Below, piece after piece: positions 8,015 through 17,792 of a stretch of DNA of 64,000 nucleotides. The notes beneath the pieces were generated by a model. That model made no database searches. It had not been told where the DNA came from and worked only from the letters and a program-made list of their open reading frames with translations. How positions within the stretch are numbered: the stretch's first letter is position 1; every line of letters starts with the position of its first letter. The DNA is taken from contig NZ_BSDE01000001.1 in NCBI RefSeq assembly GCF_030268085.1, forward strand, positions 496,001-560,000, given 5' to 3'. This DNA is from Geothrix limicola. Its GTDB lineage: Bacteria; Acidobacteriota; Holophagae; Holophagales; Holophagaceae. The position numbers and the translations under genes were made by a program.

Positions 8015-10498
8015 ATGGCTTCCAAGTCGACCCCCTCCTCCTCGCCCTTCCGACGCTGGATGCGGCGCTCCCTGTGGGCCTTCCTCGCCCTCGTCGTCCT
8101 GGGTTCGGGCATCTTCGCGGTGTCCTGGTCGGTGCTCTCTCGCGACGCCGACAGCTTCCTAACTCTGTTTGCCCTGCGGGTGCCCAAGACGATCACGAAG
8201 GTGCTCGATCAGCGGGGCAACGTCATCGGCATCTTCGCCGAGGAGCACCGCGTCGTGATCCCCTACGGCGACATCCCCAAGGCCTTCGTCAGTGCCCTGG
8301 TGGCCACGGAGGATACGGATTTCTGGGAGCACGGCGGCGTATCGGCCTGGGGCGTCGCCCGATCGGGATGGAATTTCGTCAGCAGCTTCGGCCGGAGGCG
8401 GGAAGGGGCATCCACCCTCACCATGCAGCTCATCCGCACCGTGACGGCCAAGCGGCAGAAGCGCCTGGACCGCAAGCTGAAGGAGATCATCCTCGCCCGC
8501 AAGCTGGAGAAGGCCTACTCGAAGAAGCAGATCCTGGAGATGTACGCCAACGAGGTCTACTTCGGCGGGGGGCGCTACGGCATCGAGGCGGCGGCGGAGT
8601 TCTACTTCGGCAAGAGCGCGCCGCAGCTCAACGTGGAGGAGTGCGCCCTGCTGGCGGGCCTCGTCCAGAATCCCAACTGGTACAACCCCTACAACCCCGA
8701 TCCCAGGGCCCGCGCCGCCGCCAAGGCCCGCCGCAACCACGTGCTCATCCGCATGGTGAAGATGGGTTTCCTCAAGGCGGCCGAGGCGAGCCAGCTCGTC
8801 GAACGCCCCATCCGCCTGGCCCGGGAAAACGCCCAGGAAGAAGCGGTGGCGCCCTATGTCGTGGAGGAGGTGCGGAAGTACCTGTATGAGAAGTACGGCC
8901 GGGAGCAGGTGCTGAACGGCGGGCTCGAGGTGACGACGACGGTGGACAGCTACTGGCAGGAGGCCGCCAACGCCGCCGTGCGCGCGGGCCTGAAGGCCGT
9001 GGACCGGCGCAGGGGTTTCCGCAAGGAGGCGGTGCAGTTCGTCAGCGACCCCGAAACGACGCAGCTGAATGGCTGGAAGCGCTACTTCGAAATCGGCGAC
9101 AGCGTGCGCGGCGTCATTCTGAACTGGAAGGGCGGCAAGGCCCGCGTGCGCATCGGCAAGACCGAGCTGGACGTGCCCGAAAGCGCCTTCGCCTGGGCCG
9201 GCAAGGACATCCAGAAGCTGCTGCCCCGGGGCGCCGCCCCCCTCTTCGCCGTGAAGGCCGCGGATGATGGCGTGCCCAAGACGCTGGAGCTGGATCAGGA
9301 ACCCTCGGTGGAGGGCGCGCTGATGGCCGTGGATCCGAAATCCGGCGAGATCCGCGCCATGGTGGGCGGCTACGATTTCAACCGCTCCAAGTTCAACCGG
9401 GCCACCCAGGCCCAGCGCCAGGTGGGCTCCACCATGAAGGCCTACGTCTACGGCGCCGCCTTCACCGCCGGGAAGACGCCCGCCACCATGGTCCAGGACG
9501 TGCCGACGCGCTTCCTCGACACGGTGGACTACCTCACGGTCACGCATCCCGATGGAACCTCGGATTACAAGCCCCTGCGACCCGGCGTGAAGCCCTACGA
9601 ACCCAAGAACTATGAGCGCGATTTCTGGGGGCCCATCCCCATCTGGGAGGCCCTGCGGGATTCGCGCAACGTGCCCGCTGTGCGCACGCTGGAAGAGACG
9701 GGCGTCCTGAACGTCATCGACTTCGCGCGCAAGTGCGGCGTCGCCGGCCCCATCCCGCCCTATCCGAGTATGGCGCTGGGATCCGGTGACTTCACCCTCA
9801 AGGAGATGGTGCGCGGCTATTCGACGATCGCCAACGGCGGCCTCCAGGCCCCCGTGCCCTTCTTCATCAAGAAGGTGGCGGACCGCAACGGCCGCGTGCT
9901 GGAAAGCCACAGCGGCGCCGCCACCGAGCAGGTGCTGGATCCCATGAGCACTTACCAGCTCATCCAGTGCCTGCAGGGCGTGGCGACCAGCGGCACCGGC
10001 GCCAAGAGCAACGAGCTGGAGTGGCCCGTGGCGGGCAAGACCGGCACCACGGACGAGCACACGGACGGCTGGTTCATCGGCTTCTCCACCAAGGTGGTCT
10101 GTGGCGTGTGGGTGGGGCTGGACGAGAAGAAGACCATCTACCGCGGCGCCGACGGCGCCAAGGTCGCCCTCCCCATCTGGATCGACTTCATGCGGGTGGC
10201 CCTGCCCACCACGGGCGAGAAGGAGGACTTCAAGGCGCCGGAGGGCATGGAGTGGGCGGACATCGACCGCTTCACGGGCCTGCTGGCCACTTCCGCCACG
10301 GCGGACCGCGTGCTGCACCTGGCCTTCAAGCCGGGCACGGTGCCCAAGTCCGGCAGCGATGCCGAGACCATCCGACAGGTGAAGGAGGCCCGGGACAAGG
10401 CCGCCGGACAGCCCGTGGAAAACCGCGTGTGGGGCCGACCCAAGCAGGTCGAAGAGGAGAAGCCCGTGGATCTGGGCGCTTCGGATCCCAACGCCTGA
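8015..10498 (+). CDS. mrcA: Class A penicillin-binding protein 1A (transglycosylase/transpeptidase)
   Basis: Bifunctional peptidoglycan synthase anchored in the inner membrane. The ATG at 8015 begins MASKSTPSSS followed by a single membrane anchor at about 17-40; the longer upstream frame overlaps nadK antisense and is rejected. The GT51 glycosyltransferase domain shows ATEDTDFWEHGG (catalytic Glu99) and EGASTLTMQLIR. A middle insert of about 130 residues resembles the OB-fold of PBP1A. The transpeptidase domain has the active serine in GSTMK (Ser472, Lys475), SRN as the second motif and KTGTT (Lys675). The C-terminal 90 residues are charged and low-complexity. 827 aa is usual for PBP1A. Confidence 0.93.
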   Translation: MASKSTPSSSPFRRWMRRSLWAFLALVVLGSGIFAVSWSVLSRDADSFLTLFALRVPKTITKVLDQRGNVIGIFAEEHRVVIPYGDIPKAFVSALVATEDTDFWEHGGVSAWGVARSGWNFVSSFGRRREGASTLTMQLIRTVTAKRQKRLDRKLKEIILARKLEKAYSKKQILEMYANEVYFGGGRYGIEAAAEFYFGKSAPQLNVEECALLAGLVQNPNWYNPYNPDPRARAAAKARRNHVLIRMVKMGFLKAAEASQLVERPIRLARENAQEEAVAPYVVEEVRKYLYEKYGREQVLNGGLEVTTTVDSYWQEAANAAVRAGLKAVDRRRGFRKEAVQFVSDPETTQLNGWKRYFEIGDSVRGVILNWKGGKARVRIGKTELDVPESAFAWAGKDIQKLLPRGAAPLFAVKAADDGVPKTLELDQEPSVEGALMAVDPKSGEIRAMVGGYDFNRSKFNRATQAQRQVGSTMKAYVYGAAFTAGKTPATMVQDVPTRFLDTVDYLTVTHPDGTSDYKPLRPGVKPYEPKNYERDFWGPIPIWEALRDSRNVPAVRTLEETGVLNVIDFARKCGVAGPIPPYPSMALGSGDFTLKEMVRGYSTIANGGLQAPVPFFIKKVADRNGRVLESHSGAATEQVLDPMSTYQLIQCLQGVATSGTGAKSNELEWPVAGKTGTTDEHTDGWFIGFSTKVVCGVWVGLDEKKTIYRGADGAKVALPIWIDFMRVALPTTGEKEDFKAPEGMEWADIDRFTGLLATSATADRVLHLAFKPGTVPKSGSDAETIRQVKEARDKAAGQPVENRVWGRPKQVEEEKPVDLGASDPNA

Positions 10499-10506
10499 TC
10501 CATCGA

Positions 10507-10557
10507 ATGGGCCATTTCGCAGGGGGCTGCCGGGCCTGAATCCGGCAGGTGACCCAT
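10507..10557 (+). promoter_or_regulatory. Structured 5' leader element, type unknown
   Basis: Between the PBP gene and the barrel gene, a 7-bp perfect hairpin (CTGCCGG / CCGGCAG, 8-base loop, 10527-10548) is enclosed by a second pairing, ATGGG (10507) with CCCAT (10553). It has no T run, so it is not a clear terminator. I could not match it to a riboswitch class I know. Confidence 0.3.
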
Positions 10558-10602
10558 GTCTCGGCGGGATTCCCGGATGCTGGGGTCTCACCGGAGTGTC
10601 TC

Positions 10603-11937
10603 TTGTCGCTGCGCCGATCCCTGACTGTCTGTTGCCTTGGCGCTGCCTCGCTGCTGGCCCAGGATGCGCGTCCCGCCGAGCCCGCCTTCGAGTACGGCTT
10701 CCAGCACCGGTCGCGATCCGAATCCTGGGACGACATCGTGGATCATCGCCGGACCACGCCGGACTTCAGGGTCCAGTACCGCTTCCGCACCAACGCCTGG
10801 GTGATCGTGCCTCTCGGCGAGGATCTGACCTTCACCGCCGGACTGGTCAACGAGAATCGGAAGCTCGTGCGCCCCGATGTGGCCTACAACGGTCGCGAAA
10901 TCATCTTCGACAGCTGCTACCTGGACTGGCGCATGGACCCCTCCTGGTCGCTGCGGGCCGGGCGCCAGACCCTGATGCGTGGCGATGGCTTCGTGCTCTG
11001 CGATGGCGGGGCCCTGGACGGCAGCCGCACGGCCTACGTCAACGCCGTCGACCTCACCTGGACCGGTGGCGACGCCAAGGTGGAGTTCCTCGGCATTTCG
11101 GATCCGGCCCGGGACCGTACCCTTCCGGGTCTGAACCACACGGACAATCCGAAGGAACGCACACTGCTCAACGAGCGGGACGAGGCGGCGCTCGCGGTCT
11201 ACGGCACCTGGCGCCGCGAAGGCCACGACGTGCAGGCCTACGTCTTCCACAAGACCGAGCGGCACGACGTCAGCGCCTGGACCGATCCGATCTTCGTGCC
11301 GGACCGCTGGGTCGAAACCCTGGGCCTGCGGGTCGCGGAAAAACTGGGAGGTGGTCTTTCCGCCATGGGGGAATTCACCGTGCAGGGTGGCCGCCAATCG
11401 GGCCACCCCGGCACGCTGGAACCCGCTTCCGACATCCGCGCCTGGGGCGGTCAGGCTCGCGTGACGCAGGCCTTCAATGCGCCGCTACGACCCGAGCTGA
11501 GCCTCGGCTGGGTGGGGCTTTCCGGCGACAATCCCTCCACGCGCACCCACGAGGGATGGGATCCGGTCTTCAGCCGCTGGCCCAAGTGGAGCGAGCTGTA
11601 CATCTACAGCCAGATTCCCGAGGGCGGCGTGGCCGTGTGGTCCAACCTGCGCATGTGGGAGGCCACGGTTCAGGCGAAGCCCCACGCCAAGCTCGGTCTG
11701 CGTGCCAGTGTGTTCTGGATGCAAGCCTTCCAGCCCGTCATCGGACACGGCCCCATCTTCGCTTCCGGCCTGGGTCGCGGCCGTCTGGACGAAGTGCGGG
11801 CGGACCTCAAGGTTTCGGACCAGTGGCAGGGCCGCCTGACCTACGAACGGCTGGACCCCGGCACCTTCTATGCGGGCCCCGCCACCGGCCGCTTCCTGCA
11901 GGTGGACATCATCTACACCTTCCGCCGGCACCGCTGA
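10603..11937 (+). CDS. Outer-membrane beta-barrel protein (alginate-export-like)
   Basis: A TTG start at 10603 with GGAG six bases upstream gives a clean signal peptide (SLRRSLTVCCLGAASLLAQDA); the ATG at 10549 would add an unlikely leader before it. The mature protein has alternating-residue amphipathic strands with many aromatics at strand ends (WVIVPLGEDLTFTAGLVNEN, RLTYERLDPGTF). It also has the RAGRQTLMRGDGFVLCDG stretch typical of alginate-export-like porins. The C-terminus ends in an aromatic strand (FLQVDIIYTFRRHR). 444 aa suits a barrel of 16-18 strands. The transported substrate is unknown; neighbours give no clue. Confidence 0.75.
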   Translation: MSLRRSLTVCCLGAASLLAQDARPAEPAFEYGFQHRSRSESWDDIVDHRRTTPDFRVQYRFRTNAWVIVPLGEDLTFTAGLVNENRKLVRPDVAYNGREIIFDSCYLDWRMDPSWSLRAGRQTLMRGDGFVLCDGGALDGSRTAYVNAVDLTWTGGDAKVEFLGISDPARDRTLPGLNHTDNPKERTLLNERDEAALAVYGTWRREGHDVQAYVFHKTERHDVSAWTDPIFVPDRWVETLGLRVAEKLGGGLSAMGEFTVQGGRQSGHPGTLEPASDIRAWGGQARVTQAFNAPLRPELSLGWVGLSGDNPSTRTHEGWDPVFSRWPKWSELYIYSQIPEGGVAVWSNLRMWEATVQAKPHAKLGLRASVFWMQAFQPVIGHGPIFASGLGRGRLDEVRADLKVSDQWQGRLTYERLDPGTFYAGPATGRFLQVDIIYTFRRHR

Positions 11938-11970
11938 GTCGGGGCGGAAAGGAGTCCCCAGAATTGAAAA

Positions 11971-11997
11971 GCGAAGCCCGGCTGAGCCGGGCTTCGC
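11971..11997 (-). terminator. Intrinsic terminator of the DEAD-box helicase gene
   Basis: A perfect 12-bp inverted repeat (GCGAAGCCCGGC / GCCGGGCTTCGC) with a 3-base loop lies 46 bp past the helicase stop codon. Read on the minus strand it is followed by TTTTCAATT, so the orientation is for the helicase transcript. It may also stop the convergent barrel gene. Confidence 0.75.
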
Positions 11998-12043
11998 GCG
12001 GGGGTCCGGGGGTGTGTGCGAAGCACGGAACCCCCGGAGAACA

Positions 12044-13702
12044 TCACCCCTTCTTCTTCCAGGTCTTCGCGGGGCGATCCTCGCCGTACTTGCCGGCGGG
12101 CTTGGCGCCGGCTTTGGCGCTGGGCTTCCAGGGGCGAGGCGTCTCCGCCTTGGCGGTGGGGCGTTCCTCCCAGGCCTTGCGAGGCTTTTCAGCTACGTCG
12201 GGACGGGGCTTGGCGTAGGGGCGGGGGCGCTCCTCGAAATCGCTGCGGGGCTTGAAGCTGCCGTCGGGTCGCGTCTTCGAGAAGGCGGAGTCGGGGCGCT
12301 CGGTGCCGCGTGCGGCGGCGCGCTCAGCATACGTACGCTGGGGGCGGGGGCCGCCTTCCTTGCGCTCGCGCGGGGAGTCGAACTTGGACTTGGGCTTCTT
12401 TTCCGGTTCGTTGGGCAGCTCGAACCCCGAGGCCTGGTCGGCCTGGACGAGGCCCAGCAGGCCGGCGACGAGGCGCACGGGATCGGCATCCTTCAGCATC
12501 TGGGTGGCCTGGTGGATGAGGGCGGCGCTGGCGGAACCCTGAATGCCGTCGAGCAGCTTGGCGGCCTGCGACTCGCGGATTTCCGCGGGCGTCGGCACGG
12601 GGCGCCAGTCCAGCTTGAGGCCGCCGCGGCGTCCCCAGGCCAGCAGGATGCGGCTTTCCTTCCAGCCCACCAGGGCCATGCTGGTGCCCTTGGCGCCGGC
12701 GCGGCCCGTGCGGCCGCTGCGGTGGATGTAGCTCTCCAGCTGGGTGGGGATGCCCATGTGGACGACGAGGGGCAGGCCGCCGATGTCGAGGCCGCGCGCG
12801 GCCACGTCCGTGGCCACCAGGTAGCGCAGCTTGCCATCCTTGAACTGGCCGAGGATGCGGGTGCGCGTCGCCTGGGCGAGGTCGCCGTGCAGGAAGGCCG
12901 CGGGCAGACCCGAGACGGTCAGCTCTTCGGCGACCTCCTCCGTCTGGGCCTTGGTCTTGGTGAAGATCAGGGCCGAGCTGGGCTGATCCTTCAGCAGCAG
13001 GTTCACGAGGGCGCGCACCTGCTGGTGGTCGGGCACGAGCACGGGGGTGTGCGCGATGTCGGCGTGGCTGGCGGTCTCGCCGGCCTCGGTGAGCTGCAAC
13101 TGGACGGGATCCTTGAGGAAGCGCTTGGCCAGCTTGGCGATGGGGGCGGGCAGGGTGGCGGAGAACAGGAAGGTCTGCGGGTTCGCGGGCACCTTGGCGA
13201 GGATGGTTTCCACGTCCTCGAGGAAGCCCATGTTCAGCATCTCGTCGCACTCGTCGAGCACGATCATGCTGACCTGGCTCAGGTCGAGGGTGCCGCGCTC
13301 CATGTGGTCCATCACGCGGCCGGGCGTGCCCACGACGACGGGCGAACCCATCTGGAGGGCGCGCAGCTGGGGCGTGTAGCTCATGCCGCCCACGAGGGAG
13401 GCGATGGGCAGCTTGGGCACGAGGCTGTGCAGCTCGGCGCCCACCTGCTGGGCCAGTTCGCGCGTGGGCGCGAGGATGAGGGCCTGGGTGCGGCGCTCAT
13501 CCGAAAGCCGCTGCAGCAGGGGCAGGCCGAAGGCGAGGGTCTTGCCCGAACCGGTGCGGCTCTGCACCAGCAGGTCGCGGCCTGCAAGGCCGGGCACGAT
13601 GGTCTGGGCCTGGACGGGCATGGGGGATTCGAAACCCCGCTTGGCCAGGGCGGCCAACAGGGCTTCGCTGCAGCCGAGGGCTGCGAAGGTCGTATCGCTC
13701 AC
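12044..13702 (-). CDS. DEAD-box RNA helicase with DECD motif II and basic C-terminal tail
   Basis: ATP-dependent RNA helicase of superfamily 2. The Q motif lies near residue 30, motif I is RTGSGKT (Lys54), then PTREL, motif II VLDECDEML (150-156), SAT and the helicase-C motifs (VATDVAARGLDIGG, HRSGRTGRAG). Motif II is DECD, as in eukaryotic UAP56, rather than DEAD. From about residue 410 the tail is a repetitive Lys/Arg/Pro-rich low-complexity extension (RPDGSFKPRSDFEERPRPYA) that probably binds RNA. Likely roles are ribosome assembly or RNA decay, as for RhlE/CsdA relatives; which one is not decidable. It is divergent from sixA with a 187-bp gap. Confidence 0.93.
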   Translation of the reverse strand: MSDTTFAALGCSEALLAALAKRGFESPMPVQAQTIVPGLAGRDLLVQSRTGSGKTLAFGLPLLQRLSDERRTQALILAPTRELAQQVGAELHSLVPKLPIASLVGGMSYTPQLRALQMGSPVVVGTPGRVMDHMERGTLDLSQVSMIVLDECDEMLNMGFLEDVETILAKVPANPQTFLFSATLPAPIAKLAKRFLKDPVQLQLTEAGETASHADIAHTPVLVPDHQQVRALVNLLLKDQPSSALIFTKTKAQTEEVAEELTVSGLPAAFLHGDLAQATRTRILGQFKDGKLRYLVATDVAARGLDIGGLPLVVHMGIPTQLESYIHRSGRTGRAGAKGTSMALVGWKESRILLAWGRRGGLKLDWRPVPTPAEIRESQAAKLLDGIQGSASAALIHQATQMLKDADPVRLVAGLLGLVQADQASGFELPNEPEKKPKSKFDSPRERKEGGPRPQRTYAERAAARGTERPDSAFSKTRPDGSFKPRSDFEERPRPYAKPRPDVAEKPRKAWEERPTAKAETPRPWKPSAKAGAKPAGKYGEDRPAKTWKKKG

Positions 13703-13889
13703 TTTGTCTCCCGGGGCTATCCCTGCGCGAGTGTGCCGAATGGCAATCTCTTATTGGCGGACAGCGCCAGCCGGGAGGGGCCCAAACGGCTATCATCTCG
13801 TGGAATGCCTTGAAAAACAAGGGAAAAGGCTGGATGGCACTCCCGGAGAACGCGAAGGCAGCTGCAGCGCGGGGCGTTAAGATCGGCGT

Positions 13890-14366
13890 ATGACGACGCT
13901 GCTGCTCATCCGTCACGGTATCGCCGAGGACCCGCGTCCCGGCCAGAAGGACGCGGATCGCGCCCTGACGGAGGAAGGCTGGACCAAGACCCGCGCCGCG
14001 CTGAAGGGTCTGGTGGCGCGGGGATACGTGCCGACGCGGGGCTACACCAGCCCCTACCGGCGCGCGGCGGAGACCATGACCTGTCTGCAGGAAGCCGCGG
14101 GCGCCTTCCCCATGGAAACCCGCGTGGAGCTTCAACCCAACGGCCGGCCGGCCCAGGTGGATCTCTGGCTGCGGGGACTCATGGCCGAGGCGAGGCCCGG
14201 CGACATCCTGGTCCTCGTCAGCCATCAGCCCTTCCTCAGCGACCTGATCTTCCACCTCACCCACCGCCAACTGGACGTGAAGAAGGTCGCCTGCACGGTC
14301 ATCCGCTGGAAGGAGGGCGTCTGGCACTTCGAACGCCAGTACCAGCCCGCCGAACTGAGGTCCTGA
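13890..14366 (+). CDS. sixA: SixA-type phosphohistidine phosphatase
   Basis: Histidine-phosphatase superfamily. The RHG motif (His9) follows a short beta strand (TTLLLIRHG), and the second conserved His lies in LVLVSHQPFL. 158 aa matches SixA, which dephosphorylates phosphohistidine on phosphotransfer proteins. ALTEEGWTKTR and YTSPYRRAAET are typical of the family. The stop codon is one base from the GTG of the next gene, suggesting co-transcription with the alpha/beta hydrolase. The physiological substrate is not evident here. Confidence 0.85.
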   Translation: MTTLLLIRHGIAEDPRPGQKDADRALTEEGWTKTRAALKGLVARGYVPTRGYTSPYRRAAETMTCLQEAAGAFPMETRVELQPNGRPAQVDLWLRGLMAEARPGDILVLVSHQPFLSDLIFHLTHRQLDVKKVACTVIRWKEGVWHFERQYQPAELRS

Positions 14367-14367
14367 G

Positions 14368-15189
14368 GTGCGCGCCCAGCCTACCTTCGCCAAGCTGACT
14401 TCAGGCCTGAAGCTGCACTACCGCGTGCAGGGGAATCCCGAAGGGCCCTGGCTCGTGCTGCTCAACGGCCTGCTTTCGGATACGACCATGTGGGCCGGTG
14501 TGCTGCCAGGCCTGTCCGACGCTTTCCGCATCCTCACCTTCGACAGTCGGGGGCAGGGCCGCTCGGACGCGCCCCCGGAGGGGCCCTATCCCACGGCGCT
14601 GCTGGCGGAGGAGGCCTGGGAGCTGTTCGGGCAGTTGAACGTGAGGCGTCCCTGGCTCATCGGGCTCTCCAACGGCAGCGCCATGAGCCTGGAATTGCTG
14701 AGCAGCCGGCCGGAAGCCTTCGCCGGGGCCGTGCTCACCAGCGCCATGCCCAGCTTCGATTTCGCCCTGAGCCTCAAGGCCGAGCACTGGGCCCACTGCC
14801 TGGAGGTGGGCGGGCCCCTCATGCAGTTCGACGCCGTCGCGCCCTTCCTGTGGGGAGACACCTTCCTGGAGGCCCGCCACGGAGTGTTGCGCGCCTACCA
14901 TCAGGTCGTGACGGGCGGCAACAAGCCCATGCACGGCAACCTGCATCAGATCCGCGGAACCCTGGGCTGGGACATCCGCGACCGCCTGGACCGCATCCAG
15001 GCGCCGGTGCTGCTGTTGAGCGGCGCCGAAGACCTGCTCACGCCGCCCTGGAAATGCCTGGAGACGGCGCGGCGGATCCCCCACAGCCGCTTCGAGATCG
15101 TGCCGGGCATCGGCCACGCCTATCCCGTGGAAAATCCCAAGGGATTCGTGGCTCAGGTGCGGGCTTTCATCACGGGAATTCAGATCTGA
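14368..15189 (+). CDS. Alpha/beta-fold hydrolase
   Basis: A GTG start overlaps the downstream side of the sixA stop, and the gene is probably translated with it. The 273-aa product is a single hydrolase domain: oxyanion region LLNGLLSDTTMW, nucleophile elbow GLSNGS (Ser101), acid residue in SGAEDLLTPPW and catalytic His in GIGHAYPVE. It resembles 3-oxoadipate enol-lactonase-type hydrolases, but that similarity is shared by many esterases, so no substrate is assigned. No signal peptide is visible; cytoplasmic. Confidence 0.8.
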   Translation: MRAQPTFAKLTSGLKLHYRVQGNPEGPWLVLLNGLLSDTTMWAGVLPGLSDAFRILTFDSRGQGRSDAPPEGPYPTALLAEEAWELFGQLNVRRPWLIGLSNGSAMSLELLSSRPEAFAGAVLTSAMPSFDFALSLKAEHWAHCLEVGGPLMQFDAVAPFLWGDTFLEARHGVLRAYHQVVTGGNKPMHGNLHQIRGTLGWDIRDRLDRIQAPVLLLSGAEDLLTPPWKCLETARRIPHSRFEIVPGIGHAYPVENPKGFVAQVRAFITGIQI

Positions 15190-15280
15190 TGCCCGGCGGG
15201 ATTTGGTCGATACGAAGATCTGACTTATCCTGTCCACATTCCCGAGCCACTCCTGACTCGCCCTGCCGCCGAGGTGACCT

Positions 15281-16573
15281 ATGGCCACCCCTTCTCAGTC
15301 TCCGATCATCTTGAGCTTGCAAGAGCTCAAGGAGCTATCCATCGGCAAGCTCGCCGAACTGGCGAAGGAGCTGCAGATCGAGAATCCGCTGGCCATGCGC
15401 AAGCAGGAGCTGGTGTTCCGGGTGCTGCAGGCCCAGGCCGAACGGGAAGGGCAGTTCTTCGCCGAAGGCGTGCTGGAAGTGCTGCCGGAGGGCTTCGGAT
15501 TCCTGCGCAGCCCCGATCAGAACTACCTCGCGGGGCCCGAGGACATCTACATCTCGCCCAGCCAGATCCGCAAGTTCAACCTGCGCACCGGCGACACCCT
15601 GTCCGGCATGATCCGCGCGCCGAAGGAAGGCGAGAAGTTCTTCGCCATGCTGCGCGTGGACGCCGTCAACTTCGATCCCCCCATGGTGGCCAAGGACCGC
15701 GCCCACTTCGATGACCTGGTGCCGCTCTACCCCAAGCACCACCTGCGCATGGAGCGGGATGCCCAGGAGCTGAGCACGCGCGTCATGGACCTGATGACGC
15801 CGCTGGGCAAGGGCCAGCGCGCGCTCATCGTGGCGCCGCCCCGCACGGGCAAGACCGTGCTGCTGCAGAACATCGCCAACTCCATCACGGCGAACCATCC
15901 GGAAGTCTTCCTCATCGTGCTGCTCATCGATGAGCGCCCGGAGGAAGTCACCGACATGGAGCGCAGCGTGAAGGGTGAGGTGGTGTCGAGCACCTTCGAC
16001 GAGCCCGCCACGCGCCACGTCCAGGTGGCCGAGATGGTCATCGAGAAGGCCAAGCGCCTGGTCGAGCACAAGAAGGACGTGGTGATCCTGCTGGATTCCA
16101 TCACGCGCCTGGGCCGGGCCTACAACACGGTCGTTCCGCCCAGCGGCAAGGTGCTTTCCGGCGGCGTGGACAGCAACGCGTTGCAGCGGCCCAAGCGCTT
16201 CTTCGGCGCGGCCCGTAACATCGAGGCGGGCGGCAGCCTCACCATCATCGCCACGGCGCTCATCGAAACCGGCAGCCGCATGGACGACGTGATCTTCGAG
16301 GAGTTCAAGGGCACGGGCAACAGCGAGATCGTGCTGGACCGCAAGCTCAGCGACAAGCGCATCTTCCCCGCCATGGACATCCAGAAGTCCGGCACCCGCA
16401 AGGAGGACCTGCTCATCGAGCCCGCCAAGCTCGCCAAGATCTGGGTGCTCCGCAAGATCCTCGGCGCCAGCGGCCCCAGCGAAAGCATGGAACTGCTCGT
16501 CGACCGCCTCGGCAAGGCAAAAACCAACGACGAGTTCTTGGCGAATCTACAAGAACCGCCCACACGACGGTAA
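15281..16573 (+). CDS. rho: Transcription termination factor Rho
   Basis: Hexameric RNA-dependent ATPase that ends transcription. The N-terminal Rho-N helix region ([19 protein letters not shown]) leads to the RNA-binding cold-shock-like domain ([14 protein letters not shown]). The ATPase core has Walker A APPRTGKT (around residue 190), Walker [17 protein letters not shown] and the Q/R-loop region near [13 protein letters not shown]. 430 aa is a standard length without the large insertions seen in some phyla. The N-terminal lead of about 15 residues is short. The gene stands alone and converges on a histidine kinase gene 31 bp away. Confidence 0.97.
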   Translation: MATPSQSPIILSLQELKELSIGKLAELAKELQIENPLAMRKQELVFRVLQAQAEREGQFFAEGVLEVLPEGFGFLRSPDQNYLAGPEDIYISPSQIRKFNLRTGDTLSGMIRAPKEGEKFFAMLRVDAVNFDPPMVAKDRAHFDDLVPLYPKHHLRMERDAQELSTRVMDLMTPLGKGQRALIVAPPRTGKTVLLQNIANSITANHPEVFLIVLLIDERPEEVTDMERSVKGEVVSSTFDEPATRHVQVAEMVIEKAKRLVEHKKDVVILLDSITRLGRAYNTVVPPSGKVLSGGVDSNALQRPKRFFGAARNIEAGGSLTIIATALIETGSRMDDVIFEEFKGTGNSEIVLDRKLSDKRIFPAMDIQKSGTRKEDLLIEPAKLAKIWVLRKILGASGPSESMELLVDRLGKAKTNDEFLANLQEPPTRR

Positions 16574-16604
16574 GGCCGCGGGGCGCCCCATCTCCGGCAC
16601 AGCC

Positions 16605-17792
16605 CTATCGCGATGACGCGTGATTCTGCCCCAGGCCGTTGATCTGGGACGGGGCCACGTGCGCTCGATGGCCTTGGCGCCGATCCTGGTAGACCGGGAG
16701 AAAGACCTGGAAGGAGCTTCCATGGCCCGGCCGGCTTGAGACCCTGAGGTTCCCGCCGTGCCTTTGAATGATGTCGTGCACGACGGAAAGACCGAGCCCG
16801 GTCCCCTGGCCCGCATCCTTCGTGGTGAAGAAGGGTTCGAAGATCCGCTCCATCGTCTGGACCGACATCCCGCACCCCGTATCTTCCACGGTGAGCTGGA
16901 TGCAGGGGCCGGAATAGGAGGGATCCACCAGGCCCTGCTCGTTGGCCACTTTCTGAACCTGGATGTAGAGTTCCCCGCCTGCGGGCTGCATGGCCTGGCT
17001 CGCGTTGAAACCCAGGTTCATGATCACCTGGTGAAGCTGGGAGGAATCTCCGGGGACTTCCAGGCCCTCGGCGATGTCGCTCCGCAGTTGCACGTTCTCC
17101 GGAAGCGCGTTCTGGAGGAGCTTGGCCACTTCTTCCATGAGGCTGGTGAAGTCCACTGGGGTCCAGGGACCATCGGAGCGGCGGCTGAAGTTCATGATCT
17201 GCGACGCCAACTCCTTGGCGCGGCCGCCCACCCGCCGGATGATCTCGAATTTGGATTGGATGCGGCTGTCGGGACCGACCTGCATCTCCATGAGGTCGAC
17301 CGTGGTGAGCACCACGCCGATCAGGTTGTTGAAGTCGTGGGCAACCCCCCGGGCCAGGGCGCCGAGGGTGCCCATTCTCTGGGCCACCCGCGGGTGCCAG
17401 TCATTCCCCGATTCCAGGGTGATGTCCCTCAGCCGGACGATCAGTGACTCGACCAGCCCCTGTTCGTTCTGCACGGGAGAAAGGGTGCCCTCGAACCAGA
17501 TTTCCCGCCCGGCGCGGGTCCTGAGGAAGACGCGGCCCATCCAGGCCTTGCCCGTGCGCGCTTGATCAAGGGCGGTGGCCAGGATGTTGTATTGCACTTC
17601 GGGTCCAAACAAGTCCAGCAGGTTTTGCCCCGCGGGCCAGGGACCGGACTGGTTGAAGATCCGCGAGAATGCGGCGTTCGAATGCAGCAAGGTCCCGGTC
17701 TTGGCATCCAGGAGGGCGAGCCCCTCCGGGACCTGGTCGAGGGCAGAAGCGAGCCCCCGTTCCATCCGGGGATCAGGTGCGAGACCGCTCAT
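16605..17792 (-). CDS. PAS-domain sensor histidine kinase, apparently soluble
   Basis: The ATG at 17792 is preceded by GGAGG at good spacing; the longer frame adds an Arg-rich run unlike protein and is rejected. Residues of about 15-125 form a PAS domain (ALLDAKTGTLLHSNAAFSRI). The phospho-acceptor box is ALARGVAHDFNN (His152), followed by a HATPase domain with N box NLGFNASQAM, G1 EDTGCGM and G2 GQGTGLGLS. No membrane segment is visible, so it probably senses a cytoplasmic signal. No response regulator is directly adjacent in its operon; the LytTR regulator at 18025 lies 232 bp upstream on the same strand but has its own kinase. Confidence 0.88.
   Translation of the reverse strand: MSGLAPDPRMERGLASALDQVPEGLALLDAKTGTLLHSNAAFSRIFNQSGPWPAGQNLLDLFGPEVQYNILATALDQARTGKAWMGRVFLRTRAGREIWFEGTLSPVQNEQGLVESLIVRLRDITLESGNDWHPRVAQRMGTLGALARGVAHDFNNLIGVVLTTVDLMEMQVGPDSRIQSKFEIIRRVGGRAKELASQIMNFSRRSDGPWTPVDFTSLMEEVAKLLQNALPENVQLRSDIAEGLEVPGDSSQLHQVIMNLGFNASQAMQPAGGELYIQVQKVANEQGLVDPSYSGPCIQLTVEDTGCGMSVQTMERIFEPFFTTKDAGQGTGLGLSVVHDIIQRHGGNLRVSSRPGHGSSFQVFLPVYQDRRQGHRAHVAPSQINGLGQNHASSR

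Noticed and set aside
8159-10591. 810-aa open frame on the minus strand
   Set aside because: Shadow of the PBP1A gene; repetitive His/Gly/Ala-rich sequence without domains.
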